From contig JBAYFO010000012.1 in NCBI GenBank assembly GCA_041667115.1, forward strand, positions 9,793 through 73,792: a DNA stretch of 64,000 bases. Direction: 5' to 3'. The stretch's first letter is position 1; each line of letters opens with the position of its first letter. The notes under the pieces were generated by a model, which saw only the letters and a program-made list of their open reading frames with translations, was not told the DNA's origin and made no database searches. Source of the stretch: UBA1563 sp041667115. Lineage in GTDB: Bacteria > Bacteroidota > Ignavibacteria > Ignavibacteriales > Ignavibacteriaceae. Below, piece by piece: positions 26,759-35,462 of this stretch. Position numbers and translations under genes: made by a program.

Positions 26759-27172
26759 TCATTCCCCCATCACTTTCACAATCAATCTTTTCCTTCGTTG
26801 ACCGTCAAACTCGGCATAATAAATTTGCTGCCAGGGTCCGAAATCAAGTTTGCTGTTTGTTACCGGAACAATAACCTCATGATGAATGAGCAAACTCTTT
26901 AAGTGTGCATCACCATTATCTTCGCCTGTTCTGTGATGGAGATAGCGTTCAGTAAAAGGAGCAAGTTTTTCAAGCCAAGTATCAATATCCTGGATAAGTC
27001 CATTCTCGGCATCATTTACATAAACACCTGCGGTGATGTGCATAGCGGAAACCAGAATCATCCCTTCTTTAATTCCGCTTTTGCTAAGAATTACTTCAAC
27101 ATCGTTTGTAATGTTGATGTATTCTCGTTTCTTTTTAGTGTTGAACCAAAGATACTCGGTATAAGTTTTCAT
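26759..27172 (-). CDS. YjbQ/UPF0047 family protein
   Basis: 137 residues of the small YjbQ fold, with the conserved HITAGVYVNDAENGLIQD near 47-65, HHRTGEDNGDAHLKS near 80-95 and a C-terminal GPWQQIYYAEFDGQRRKR. The His residues form a metal-like pocket in known structures. E. coli YjbQ has weak thiamine phosphate synthase activity; the true role is uncertain. The gene starts 8 bp after prfB stops and is probably the last gene of the pcm-miaA-atuA-trpF-prfB run. Confidence 0.9.
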   Translation of the reverse strand: MKTYTEYLWFNTKKKREYINITNDVEVILSKSGIKEGMILVSAMHITAGVYVNDAENGLIQDIDTWLEKLAPFTERYLHHRTGEDNGDAHLKSLLIHHEVIVPVTNSKLDFGPWQQIYYAEFDGQRRKRLIVKVMGE

Positions 27173-27180
27173 AGCGCTAC

Positions 27181-28282
27181 TTATGCTGTTCTATATTTCA
27201 ATAAAAATGCTTTTATGAATTTGTTAAGATCACCGTTCATTACTCCCTGAGTATCGGAAGTTTCATAATCTGTCCGGTGATCTTTCACCATATTATAGGG
27301 ATGAAAAACATAGGAACGGATTTGACTTCCCCATTCAATTTTCATTTTTGTTTTTTCAATCTCGTCAAGTTCGGCTTCCTGCTTCTCAACTTCTTTTTGA
27401 TAGAGTTTTGATTTAAGAAGTTTCATCGCGTTCATCTTATTTTGTGTCTGCGAACGTTCGCTTTGGCAAGCCGCCACAGTATTGGTCGGAATGTGTGTAA
27501 CACGAACGGCGGTTTCTACTTTGTTTACATTCTGTCCCCCTTTTCCGCCGGAACGGTAAGTATCAATTCGCAAATCTGCGGGATTAATTTCAATTTCAAT
27601 TGTGTCGTCAACCTCTGGAATAACAAATACGGATGCAAAAGAAGTATGTCTTCTCTTATTAGCATCAAAAGGAGAAATTCTAACTAAGCGATGAACTCCA
27701 TTCTCAGCTTTTAAATATCCGTAGGCATTTTCACCGGAAACTTCTATAGTCGCACTTTTAATACCGGCTCCGTCTCCATCAAGAACATCGAGCAACGTCA
27801 TCTTAAAATTGTTCTGTTCACCGTACCGGAAATACATACGCATAAGCATGTCAGCCCAATCCTGTGCCTCTGTTCCTCCTGCACCGGAGTGAATTGTAAG
27901 GATGCAATTTTTGTTATCATCTTTTCCGCTTAACATACTTTTGAATTCAACTTCTTCAATAGCAACGAACAGATCATCCAAATCTTTTTGAATCTCACTT
28001 TCAAATGAAATATCTTCTTCTGCTGAAGTTAAATCAATTAAATCCTTTATGTCGTTAGCTTTTTTCTCAAGTTGATTCCAGAGGTCAGCCCAATCTTGCA
28101 GAATCTTTAACTGCTGTAATATCTTTTGCGCATTTTTTTGATCATCCCAAAAATTTTTCGCCTCAGTCTTTGCTTTGAGTTCTGATATAATAATTTCATT
28201 TTTATCTAAGTCAAAGATAACCTCGTAAATTGTCGACGCGTTTTCTGTAGTCAGATAAAGTTTTTAATTCTTCGTTGTACAT
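27181..28282 (-). CDS. prfB: peptide chain release factor 2, with programmed +1 frameshift
   Basis: The reading frame is split. ATG at 28282 (AAAGGAT upstream) runs 23 codons to an in-frame TGA at 28213-28211; the rest continues in the +1 frame to 27181, giving 366 residues, the standard RF2 length (365 in E. coli). The body has the stop-codon tripeptide SPF in VRISPFDANKRR and the catalytic GGQ in SGGKGGQNVNK. RF2 ends translation at UGA and UAA; low RF2 pauses ribosomes on the UGA and promotes frameshifting. An annotation that starts within the body at 27981 would lack the N-terminal 100 residues. Confidence 0.95.
28210..28225 (-). other. prfB programmed frameshift site
   Basis: On the minus strand: CGA GGT TAT CTT TGA C. 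The slippery codon CTT (28216-28214) precedes TGA (28213-28211) followed by C, exactly the classic RF2 site CUU UGA C. The internal Shine-Dalgarno GAGGT lies at the usual distance upstream, weaker than the E. coli AGGGGG. Confidence 0.95.
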
Positions 28283-28318
28283 AATTTTCTATCCTTTTAT
28301 CGATCATTTTTTAATTTA

Positions 28319-28975
28319 TTATTTTGAATTATGAACCGAGTTCATAAATCGCTCAACTTTAAGTGGGTCAAGTTTCCCATTAGTTCTCACGCCGCTGCAA
28401 ACGTCAACACCAAATGGTTTAACAATCCTAATAGCTTCTTTAACATTTTCTGCGGTTAAACCACCGGCAAGAAGTATTGGGATTGGTACTGAGTCACGAA
28501 TCATTCTACTTATTTCCCAATCATGTTGTCTTCCGGTTCCACCGAGTTCTTTAATTGGTAAATCAGGGTTACCTGAATCAAGAAGAATAGCATCAACGTG
28601 TTTAGAAATTGATAACGCTTGTTCAATTGATTCTTTTCCTTTAACATGAATGACCTGAACAATTTTAATCCCGGGTAAAGCTACATGTATTTCTTCATAA
28701 CTACCGTTTTTCAATTCATCAACAATCTGAATAGTGTTTGTGCCAACTTTTTTTTGATGTAGAATGATTTGCGTGGCATCTGTTTCACTTGTAAGAAGAA
28801 ATGAAGCAATGGCAGGTGGTATAAAGGCAGCTATTTCTTTTATTTCCTCATCACTAATCACTCCTGGACCGGAAGGCATTTTAGCAACTAAACCCAAAGC
28901 TGATGCACCATAACTAATCGCTATTTTTGCTTCATCAACATTTGAAATACAACAGATTTTAACTTTAGGAAACAT
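28319..28975 (-). CDS. TrpF-like protein (phosphoribosylanthranilate isomerase paralogue)
   Basis: 218 residues, a TIM barrel of the PRA isomerase family: KICCIS at the first strand with the catalytic Cys (C8), the catalytic acid D133 in AILLDSGNPDLP, phosphate-binding GGTGRQHDW and GGLTAENVKEAI, and GVDVCSGVRTNGKLDP. Two departures from usual TrpF: KICGIT is KICCIS, and the SPR motif after the second strand, whose Arg holds the anthranilate carboxylate, is replaced by MPSGPGVIS. No other trp gene is near; it lies 8 bp from the AtuA-like small gene. It may act on a different amino-sugar phosphate or still be the trp enzyme. Confidence 0.75.
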   Translation of the reverse strand: MFPKVKICCISNVDEAKIAISYGASALGLVAKMPSGPGVISDEEIKEIAAFIPPAIASFLLTSETDATQIILHQKKVGTNTIQIVDELKNGSYEEIHVALPGIKIVQVIHVKGKESIEQALSISKHVDAILLDSGNPDLPIKELGGTGRQHDWEISRMIRDSVPIPILLAGGLTAENVKEAIRIVKPFGVDVCSGVRTNGKLDPLKVERFMNSVHNSK

Positions 28976-28983
28976 AATTTATG

Positions 28984-29301
28984 CTATTCAGCGACTTCAA
29001 TTTCCATTCTCAATAAAGCTGCTGCAAGAGTTTTTCCTTGAGCGTCAAGTTTTAGTGAAACAGTTCCACCTCCACCAAGTGTGTTGTGTAAAATAAAATT
29101 GAGCGCTTTTAAATTTGGAAGTTCATAGCGTTCAACTTCGCCGAAACAAATTCCAGTGAAATGTTTTTTTACTTTTTCAATGGTCAAATGTTTTTGAATT
29201 ATCTTAAATCCATTATTGTCATACGCGATAATTCCAACATTGGCGGCGTCGCCTTTGTCGCCGCTTCTTCCATGTGCAATATCAATTAATTTTATTTTCA
29301 T
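28984..29301 (-). CDS. AtuA-associated small protein
   Basis: 105 residues from ATG at 29301, preferred over an in-frame start at 29352 that would overlap the AtuA gene; AAGAAGATGAG lies before it. Conserved features: LIDIAHGRSGDKGDAANVGI, then ERYELPNLKALNFILHNTLGGGGT. This matches the C-terminal domain found fused to, or next to, AtuA proteins of acyclic terpene utilisation. It directly follows the AtuA-family gene, so they probably form one complex. The substrate is unknown. Confidence 0.85.
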   Translation of the reverse strand: MKIKLIDIAHGRSGDKGDAANVGIIAYDNNGFKIIQKHLTIEKVKKHFTGICFGEVERYELPNLKALNFILHNTLGGGGTVSLKLDAQGKTLAAALLRMEIEVAE

Positions 29302-29320
29302 ATTCTCATCTTCTTTATAG

Positions 29321-30688
29321 TTAAATTTCCAATATCTCAACTTTAGGTTCAACTAATGTTTTTAGAAGCAACGCAGGCCAATAGGCTACCACTTCATTGG
29401 GCTTCGGTCTTCCTCCGGCAAAGCCCGTAACACTTGGCGGACCGGTTAAAATTAACGGCGCTATTTCTTTTCCAAATCTTTCAACAGAATAATAATCATG
29501 CGAACGAACTGCAACACGCAATTGAATTTCATTTATCAAATCTTCATCAAGTTCCGGTGCAAGAGGTCCGTGACATGAATTATAGCCTACAAACTCACTT
29601 CTGATCTCATCAAAAGAAAGGTTAAGTAATTGCAGTCTTTTTCTCAAAATTTTATCGGCTGCTTCTGCTTTTGTTAAAGCCTTCGGCCATGAATACGTTA
29701 AACTGCTTGAAGCTGAAAACCCATCAGCATATGAACATGAAACTTTGTAAAATTCTGTTTCCGGTTTTCCGGTAATACCGAACACCCGTACACGGTTTTC
29801 TCCACTTTGTTTGATTTTGATCGACGTAAAATCTGCCACACAATCGGGCGTAATATATTCTTCAGGATTTCCAATTTCATAAAGCAATTGTTCACTTACT
29901 GTTTCGACGGTAACTTTACCTCCGAGTGCTTCATGTTTTGTAATGATAAATTCTCCGGTGGGAAAAGCTTCACAAATAGGAAAACCTATTTCCGCGAAGT
30001 TAGGAACTGATTCCCAATCACCTAAAAAATTTCCCCCGGTAGATTGCGCTCCACACTCTAAAATATGTCCCGCTATTGTTCCTGCAGAAAGTAGATCATA
30101 CTGATTTTTCTTCCACCCAAATTCGTAGATCATTGGGGCTAAAGTAAGCCCGGTATCGGTTGTCCTCCCTGTAATAACAATATCAGCGCCTTTCTCAAGA
30201 GCTTCAACAATCGGGAAGGCACCGAAATACACATTTGCGCTTAATAATTTTTCCTTCACTGTAAGAATTGATTGACCGGTTTCCATATTCTTTAATTCAG
30301 AACCGCCTTTTAATAATTCATCGATTTCCTCTTTGATATCATCACCGAGAACAATCCCAATTTTTAGTTCTGTAATGCCAATTGATTCTGCTACTTGAAG
30401 AACTGCTTTTCCACAGGCGATTGGATTAACACCTCCACCGTTTGTAATAATTTTAATATTTTTTTCTTTACAAATCGGAAGAATTCGTTTCATCAATTCG
30501 GGAATATCTTTAGCGTACCCTAATTCCGGATTTTTGTTTTTCTGCTTCTGAAGGATTGACATGGTTACTTCAGCTAAATAATCCATAACTAAGTAGTCAA
30601 CCTCACCTTTTGTAACTTGATAGAATGGAGCTTCGATAAGATCACCCCAAAAACCCTGGCCAGAAGCAATTCTAATTTTATCTTTCAT
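29321..30688 (-). CDS. AtuA-family (DUF1446) acyl-CoA metabolism protein
   Basis: 455 residues, start IRIASGQGFWGDLIEAP, then ITNGGGVNPIACGKAV near 80, DIVITGRTTDTGLTLAP near 170, GHILECGAQSTGGNF near 205 and a C-terminal GPPSVTGFAGGRPKP. This is the AtuA family (PF07287), first linked to citronellol/geranyl-CoA degradation in Pseudomonas but widespread and likely broader in role. Its start overlaps the miaA stop by 4 bp, so it is in the pcm-miaA operon. The other atu genes (carboxylase, hydratase) are not adjacent. Cytoplasmic, no signal peptide. Confidence 0.88.
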   Translation of the reverse strand: MKDKIRIASGQGFWGDLIEAPFYQVTKGEVDYLVMDYLAEVTMSILQKQKNKNPELGYAKDIPELMKRILPICKEKNIKIITNGGGVNPIACGKAVLQVAESIGITELKIGIVLGDDIKEEIDELLKGGSELKNMETGQSILTVKEKLLSANVYFGAFPIVEALEKGADIVITGRTTDTGLTLAPMIYEFGWKKNQYDLLSAGTIAGHILECGAQSTGGNFLGDWESVPNFAEIGFPICEAFPTGEFIITKHEALGGKVTVETVSEQLLYEIGNPEEYITPDCVADFTSIKIKQSGENRVRVFGITGKPETEFYKVSCSYADGFSASSSLTYSWPKALTKAEAADKILRKRLQLLNLSFDEIRSEFVGYNSCHGPLAPELDEDLINEIQLRVAVRSHDYYSVERFGKEIAPLILTGPPSVTGFAGGRPKPNEVVAYWPALLLKTLVEPKVEILEI

Positions 30689-31614
30689 GATGCAACTTTA
30701 ATGTTGTTAAGAATTAAGTTTTTTACTTGAATCAAATCTAACTCATTTTCAATATCGAACCAATGAATGCGTTCATCTTTCCTGAACCACGTAAGCTGCC
30801 TCTTAGCGTACCTTCGTGTATTCCTTTTTATCAAAGAAATTGCAGTCTCTAAGTGAATTTCATCTTTTAAATAAGCAATTATTTCTTTATAGCCAACGGA
30901 ATTCAATGAATTTAACGTTTCACTATATCCTTTTGCTAAAATGGATTTTACTTCTTCTACCAGACCATTCTTGATCATTTCATCAACCCGTAATTCTATT
31001 CTTTTATAAAGAAATTCTCGTTTCCAATTTAAGCCAAATTGAAGAAAGTTGTAATCATCCCTATTGCTATTTTGTGTAGAATGATATTCAGTTATCGATT
31101 TACCAGTTAGATAGAAAACTTCCAATGCCCGGATTACTCTTTTCCAATTTTGTGGGAGCATCGTTTTAACAGCTTCGGAATCAACGCTTCCCAATTCCCG
31201 ATAAAGAAATTCGTTCCCATATTTTTCTTTTTTAGTAAACAACTCTTTTCGGATCTCATCGTCAGCAGCAAGATCAACAATTCCATCAATCAAAGCTCTA
31301 ATGTACAATCCGGAACCACCGGTAACTACCGGTATCATCTTATTATGAATAAGATTATCGATTTTTACTAAAGCTAATTTCTCGAATGAACTCACATCAA
31401 AATTCTCGTCCAATTCTAAAAAGTTGATAAATGAGTGCGGAACCGTCTCTAGCTCGGAACTCGATGGTTTAGCTGTTCCAATATCTATTAATTTATAAAC
31501 CTGACGGCTATCAGCCGAAATAATTTCAGAATTTAATTCAGTGGCTATATCAATGGCCAAACTTGATTTGCCGGAGCATGTCGGACCAACAATTACAAGA
31601 ACTAACTCTCCCAA
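30685..31614 (-). CDS. miaA: tRNA dimethylallyltransferase
   Basis: 309 residues. P-loop GPTCSGKSSLAIDIA at 9-23, ISADSRQVYK near 33, GGSGLYIRALIDG near 100, and the C-terminal RNTRRYAKRQLTWFRKD that binds tRNA. MiaA adds the isopentenyl group to A37 of UNN-reading tRNAs. The start is TTG at 31614 (no ATG lies before the P-loop), inside the last codons of pcm with a 13-bp overlap; GAGAAGG lies directly upstream. The downstream AtuA gene overlaps its stop. Confidence 0.95.
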   Translation of the reverse strand: MGELVLVIVGPTCSGKSSLAIDIATELNSEIISADSRQVYKLIDIGTAKPSSSELETVPHSFINFLELDENFDVSSFEKLALVKIDNLIHNKMIPVVTGGSGLYIRALIDGIVDLAADDEIRKELFTKKEKYGNEFLYRELGSVDSEAVKTMLPQNWKRVIRALEVFYLTGKSITEYHSTQNSNRDDYNFLQFGLNWKREFLYKRIELRVDEMIKNGLVEEVKSILAKGYSETLNSLNSVGYKEIIAYLKDEIHLETAISLIKRNTRRYAKRQLTWFRKDERIHWFDIENELDLIQVKNLILNNIKVAS

Positions 31615-32237
31615 CCTTCTCGTCCTATTAATGGTACAAATGTAAAAGAAGGAATTTCTTTTTTGTCAAAATTATTTTCATCAATCTTCGTAATTACCGT
31701 CAGAATTTGAGAATTTTTATCCCCAACCGGGATAACAAGTTTACTCCCTACAGCTAATTGTTTTTTTAATGAATTTGGTATTACCGGTGATCCAGCTGTA
31801 ACAATAATGCCGTCGTATGGAGCGAATTCTTCCCATCCTATAGTTCCATCGCCTAATTTTAATAAAGCGCGAAAATTTTTTTCGTCGAACAATTGACGTG
31901 TCCTAGCATAAATATCAAACTGCCTTTCAATACTAAAAACTCTCATTCCCATACTGATCAAAATTGCCGCTTGGTAACCAGACCCGGTACCAATTTCCAG
32001 CACTTTTGCTCCTTTTTGCAACTTCAATTCTTGTGTCATAAAGGCAACGGTATAAGGTTGAGAAATAGTCTGTCCAAATCCGATAGGCAGGGCTACATCG
32101 CGGTAAGCATGAGATCCAAGTGCTTTCGGTAAAAACATGTGCCGTTCAACACTAAGGAATGCATCCAATACCATCTTATCGGTGATATTTCGTTCTTTTA
32201 ATTTTTCTACTAATTCTTTTCGTTCTGATTCAAACAT
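31602..32237 (-). CDS. pcm: protein-L-isoaspartate O-methyltransferase
   Basis: 211 residues, with the family hallmarks GFGQTISQPYTVAFM near 51-66, the SAM site VLEIGTGSGYQAAIL near 78-92 and the C-terminal LVIPVGD region. It methylates L-isoaspartyl residues to start repair of aged proteins. It heads the pcm-miaA-atuA-trpF-like-prfB-yjbQ run, and its end overlaps miaA by 13 bp. Confidence 0.95.
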   Translation of the reverse strand: MFESERKELVEKLKERNITDKMVLDAFLSVERHMFLPKALGSHAYRDVALPIGFGQTISQPYTVAFMTQELKLQKGAKVLEIGTGSGYQAAILISMGMRVFSIERQFDIYARTRQLFDEKNFRALLKLGDGTIGWEEFAPYDGIIVTAGSPVIPNSLKKQLAVGSKLVIPVGDKNSQILTVITKIDENNFDKKEIPSFTFVPLIGREGWES

Positions 32238-32325
32238 AAATATTTTTTTAATGATAAATTACAATATAGATATTTCATGAATTATTTCTATTTTTCTATT
32301 CAAAGAGAATTTTTTAGGAGTTCAA

Positions 32326-32847
32326 ATGTTGCTTGATGGTGTTTTGGGTCCAATAATTATTATGCTAATGCGTATCTGCGATGTTACGATTGGAACTTTT
32401 CGAACTATTTTAGTTGTACAAGGAAGAAGATACTTAGCCGGCTTAGCTGGATTTTTTGAGGTCTTGATATGGGTTTTTGCAATTAGAATCATTTTTCAGC
32501 ACTTGGATAACATAGGAAATTTGTTCGGATATGCAGTCGGCTTTAGTATCGGAAATGTTCTAGGAATAACTCTTGAGCAAAAAGTAGGACTTGGTTTCTT
32601 ACAGCTAACCATAATTTCAAAATACTATACAGAACAATTAGTCCATGCGTTGAGAAGAGCTAAAATTGGAGTCACAATTATTCCCGGTGAAGGAGGCACT
32701 GGTGGAGTATCCATAATTATTTGTCTTGTTCCAAGAAAGCTGAGAAAACAAACGATATTGCTTATAGAATCGATTGATAATGAGGCATTTATTACTGTGC
32801 AATCTTCTTTACCCTACCGGGGATTTATCCATGGTTCGAGAAAGTGA
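32326..32847 (+). CDS. UPF0316 family membrane protein (DUF2179/DUF5698)
   Basis: 173 residues: three N-terminal membrane helices (LGPIIIMLMRICDVTIGTFR, LAGLAGFFEVLIWVFAIR, FGYAVGFSIGNVLGITLE), then a cytoplasmic DUF2179-type alpha/beta domain with GVTIIPGEGGTGGVSIIICL. TAGGAG precedes the ATG. Function is unknown; DUF2179 domains occur in membrane proteins proposed to bind small ligands. It is divergent from pcm. Confidence 0.88.
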   Translation: MLLDGVLGPIIIMLMRICDVTIGTFRTILVVQGRRYLAGLAGFFEVLIWVFAIRIIFQHLDNIGNLFGYAVGFSIGNVLGITLEQKVGLGFLQLTIISKYYTEQLVHALRRAKIGVTIIPGEGGTGGVSIIICLVPRKLRKQTILLIESIDNEAFITVQSSLPYRGFIHGSRK

Positions 32848-33102
32848 AGTAAGCCAACAACACAAATAGAAGAACATTGAATTATAATAAATTTTAGAGA
32901 AAATGTTCTCCTAATCTTCTTTATTAACACTAAATCAAAAAATTAAGTAGGTGAAATAGAAATTTTTAACCAACCGTTTGAAAAGTATCGACTAGGTACA
33001 TAGTTGTAAATAATATTAGAAAGATAAGTAGTTTTTCTTCAAACAGATTTGGAAAAATTTTCGCATTCTCCTATATTAAGTAAGTTCTTTTGATAAATTT
33101 AT
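32848..33102. other. AT-rich intergenic region before tRNA-Gly
   Basis: 255 bp with no coding frame. It must hold the promoter of the tRNA pair; a long-range inverted repeat (AGAACATT with AATGTTCT, 33010-ish upstream part) is the only structure seen, and no convincing -35/-10 pair stands out. Confidence 0.3.
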
Positions 33103-33175
<73 letters not shown>

Positions 33176-33182
33176 CTCTAGC

Positions 33183-33210
33183 AAATCCACGAAGGTGGAT
33201 TTTATTTTTT
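33183..33210 (+). terminator. hairpin after tRNA-Gly
   Basis: An 8-bp stem, AAATCCAC (33183-33190) with GTGGATTT (33195-33202), loop GAAG, followed by TATTTTTT. It would end or weaken transcription between tRNA-Gly and tRNA-Cys. Confidence 0.65.
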
Positions 33211-33264
33211 GTGGGATTTACTATATTTTATCCCATTTTAATTTCTGCTTATATTTAATTTATT

Positions 33265-33338
33265 GGCGCTGTACCCAAGCGGTCTAAGGGGAAGGTCTGC
33301 AAAACCTTTATTCGTCGGTTCGAATCCGACCGGCGCCT
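33265..33338 (+). tRNA. tRNA-Cys (GCA)
   Basis: A 74-nt cloverleaf: acceptor GGCGCTG paired with CGGCGCC, anticodon loop CTGCAAA (GCA), T-arm CGGTTCGAATCCG, discriminator T. CCA is not encoded. Confidence 0.97.
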
Positions 33339-33345
33339 CAAAAAA

Positions 33346-33372
33346 AAACTCGATTATTTCGAGTTTTTTTTA
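33346..33372. terminator. bidirectional terminator between tRNA-Cys and acyl-activating enzyme
   Basis: Stem AAACTCGA (33346-33353) with TCGAGTTT (33359-33366), A-run before and T-run after, so it can serve both the tRNA and the convergent gene ending at 33402. Confidence 0.85.
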
Positions 33373-33401
33373 TTTTAAAGAAATACCGTTGAATGAATTT
33401 T

Positions 33402-34922
33402 TTATCTTCCTTGCACAATATCCCGAACTTTTTCCGTAATAGTTTTAAAATCAATTTTACCACTTCCTAATTTTGGCATTTCAGACATTACAACAAACTT
33501 ATAAGGAACAGCAATACTTGGAAGCTGTTCAGACATTTTGCTAAGAATTGCTTTTTCATCAACTTGTTGCGTAACCGTTGCTACAATACGTGCACCCCGG
33601 ATAGCATCCGGTACTTCAACTACGCAACATTCAACATCAGGCGGCAATAGTTTCTCAAGAACATCTTCAACTTTTATTAATGAAACCATCTCCCCTCCTA
33701 TTTTGAGAAATCTTTTTAATCTCCCTACGTGCCATAAATAACCGTCCGCATCTTTATAACCCATATCTCCGGTATCATACCATCCGTGACGAATACTTAA
33801 CGATGTTTGTTCAAAATCATCAAAATATCCTTTCATTACATTGTCACCTTTAACCAGGATTTTTCCAATTTCTCCAACTTTACATGCATCACCGGTTTCA
33901 TAATTTTCGACCATCACTTGTACTCCTTCAATAGGACGACCAACACTTCCCGGCCGGTTATACTCAAGAGTATTAACCGTAATTGCAGGACTTGTTTCGG
34001 TAGCTCCGTATGCTTCAAGAAGAACTTTCCCATGTTTTTCCATAAAACCTTTCCGTAGCGCATCCGGACATTTATCCGCGCCTGAAAGTAAAATGCGTGC
34101 TGATTGAAAGTCCCCCGGCTTTGAACTACGCAAATATCCCCAGAAGAATGTTGGTGTACCTGCCATCAATGTCACTTTCTCATCTCGGACTATATCGCAA
34201 ATCGTTTTGAAGTCGAGAGGATTAGCATAGGTTACAATCGACATCCCAACAGCCATCGGGACCCAAAGATTAGCTGTTTGTCCAAACACATGAAAATAAG
34301 GAAGATTGGCAAGGAAAATATCATCTGATGTGAAAGTGAAAGCTTTTATAAGGCTTTCATAATTTTGGGTAATATTTTTGTGTGTAAGCTGTACACCTTT
34401 GGGATCTTTTTCACTTCCGCTTGTAAAGAGAATGAGTAAAGTATCATTTTCATCTCCTTGATGAATTCTCTTAAGCAGTAAATCAACGGGTAAACTTGCT
34501 TTGATTGCGGCTTTTATTTTATCTAAAACCGAAACAGATTTCATAATGTCTTCTAGAAATATCATTCCTTCAACTTTACGGCAATTAATTTTTTCACAAA
34601 GAGTTCTGGATGTAATAATTGTTTGAAAAGCACATTTTTTTTGTGCGAACTCGCTATTTGAAGCTGCACCTGTAGAATAGTTGATCATCACTGGAACACG
34701 ACCACTCATAAGAGTCCCAAGTATTGATAAAACTGAGCCTGCAGAGTTTGGCAACATTATCCCTAAAAAACCGGCATCGTAGTTCTGAAACTTTTTTGCA
34801 AGGATGAGGGAGCCTATCAAAGCCTTTTTATAAGTCAATTTGCGGTTGAGCGTTTTGTCGATTATCGCTAGTTTTTTTTCGTATTGCTTAGCAATCCGCA
34901 CAAATTGTTGATGTAACAGCAT
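33402..34922 (-). CDS. AMP-dependent acyl-activating enzyme (acyl-ACP/acyl-CoA synthetase-like)
   Basis: 506 residues of the ANL superfamily: P-loop LLILFTSGSEKDPKGVQLTH near 170, YGATETSPAITVN near 305, GWYDTGDMGYKDADGY near 375 and the hinge VGRLKRFLKIGGEMVSL. The closest pattern is the synthetase half of Aas (acyl-ACP synthetase) and related proteins, rather than FadD. It may reactivate fatty acids for phospholipid or lipoprotein synthesis. AAGGAG precedes the ATG. It is monocistronic, convergent with tRNA-Cys. Confidence 0.82.
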   Translation of the reverse strand: MLLHQQFVRIAKQYEKKLAIIDKTLNRKLTYKKALIGSLILAKKFQNYDAGFLGIMLPNSAGSVLSILGTLMSGRVPVMINYSTGAASNSEFAQKKCAFQTIITSRTLCEKINCRKVEGMIFLEDIMKSVSVLDKIKAAIKASLPVDLLLKRIHQGDENDTLLILFTSGSEKDPKGVQLTHKNITQNYESLIKAFTFTSDDIFLANLPYFHVFGQTANLWVPMAVGMSIVTYANPLDFKTICDIVRDEKVTLMAGTPTFFWGYLRSSKPGDFQSARILLSGADKCPDALRKGFMEKHGKVLLEAYGATETSPAITVNTLEYNRPGSVGRPIEGVQVMVENYETGDACKVGEIGKILVKGDNVMKGYFDDFEQTSLSIRHGWYDTGDMGYKDADGYLWHVGRLKRFLKIGGEMVSLIKVEDVLEKLLPPDVECCVVEVPDAIRGARIVATVTQQVDEKAILSKMSEQLPSIAVPYKFVVMSEMPKLGSGKIDFKTITEKVRDIVQGR

Positions 34923-35462
34923 CTTTACTCCTTATTCATTTTTTATTTCTTACTTGAAATTAGAAACACACTTTTACAGATGAGTTTAGCACATATATTC
35001 TATTTTTATAACTGTAATATATTTATTTAGTATGAAATTTATAAGAAATAATTCGGATGGAATGCGGTATTCTTGAAAATATTTTTATAACCCACTTATC
35101 CTCTTCCAAAGTTCTATTATATTTTCTCTATGATGGAAAAGGCCTCCATGAGTGCTATTGTAATCATTTATTCACATTACACCAAAAACACAATCGATAC
35201 CATCTTTCTAATCTCAATCTTTTTCTTGCTCTGCATTAGCTTTCTTAAAATGAGTAATCCGCGCGAACGAATGAGATCACGCTCCTGAGATTAAGAAGTT
35301 TTTTTCAATAACAAATTGCAATAGAAGGTGTGAAAATTCAGTTTGCATAAATCCCGCTAACTATTCTATACTAATTCCAACTGTTGACTTTAACATGATT
35401 TATATGTAAAATTTGTTCGAAGAATACTCGAACTTATTAACGACTTACAGTAACTACCTTTT
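34923..35462. other. 540-bp intergenic region upstream of T9SS-exported protein
   Basis: No credible coding frame; short open stretches have no start signals and atypical composition. It holds the 35384-35412 promoter and a small inverted repeat GTTCGA/TCGAAC (35415-35433) that would lie in the leader of the downstream mRNA. Confidence 0.5.
35384..35412 (+). promoter_or_regulatory. sigma70-like promoter for the heparinase-like gene
   Basis: TTGACT (35384-35389), 17-nt spacer, TAAAAT (35407-35412). A 6-bp inverted repeat follows at 35415-35433. The start codon lies about 50 nt further on. Confidence 0.5.

Noticed and set aside
35057..35239. 60-aa plus-strand frame in the 540-bp gap
   Set aside because: No start signal, odd composition (many Cys, His, Leu) and no similarity to known small proteins.
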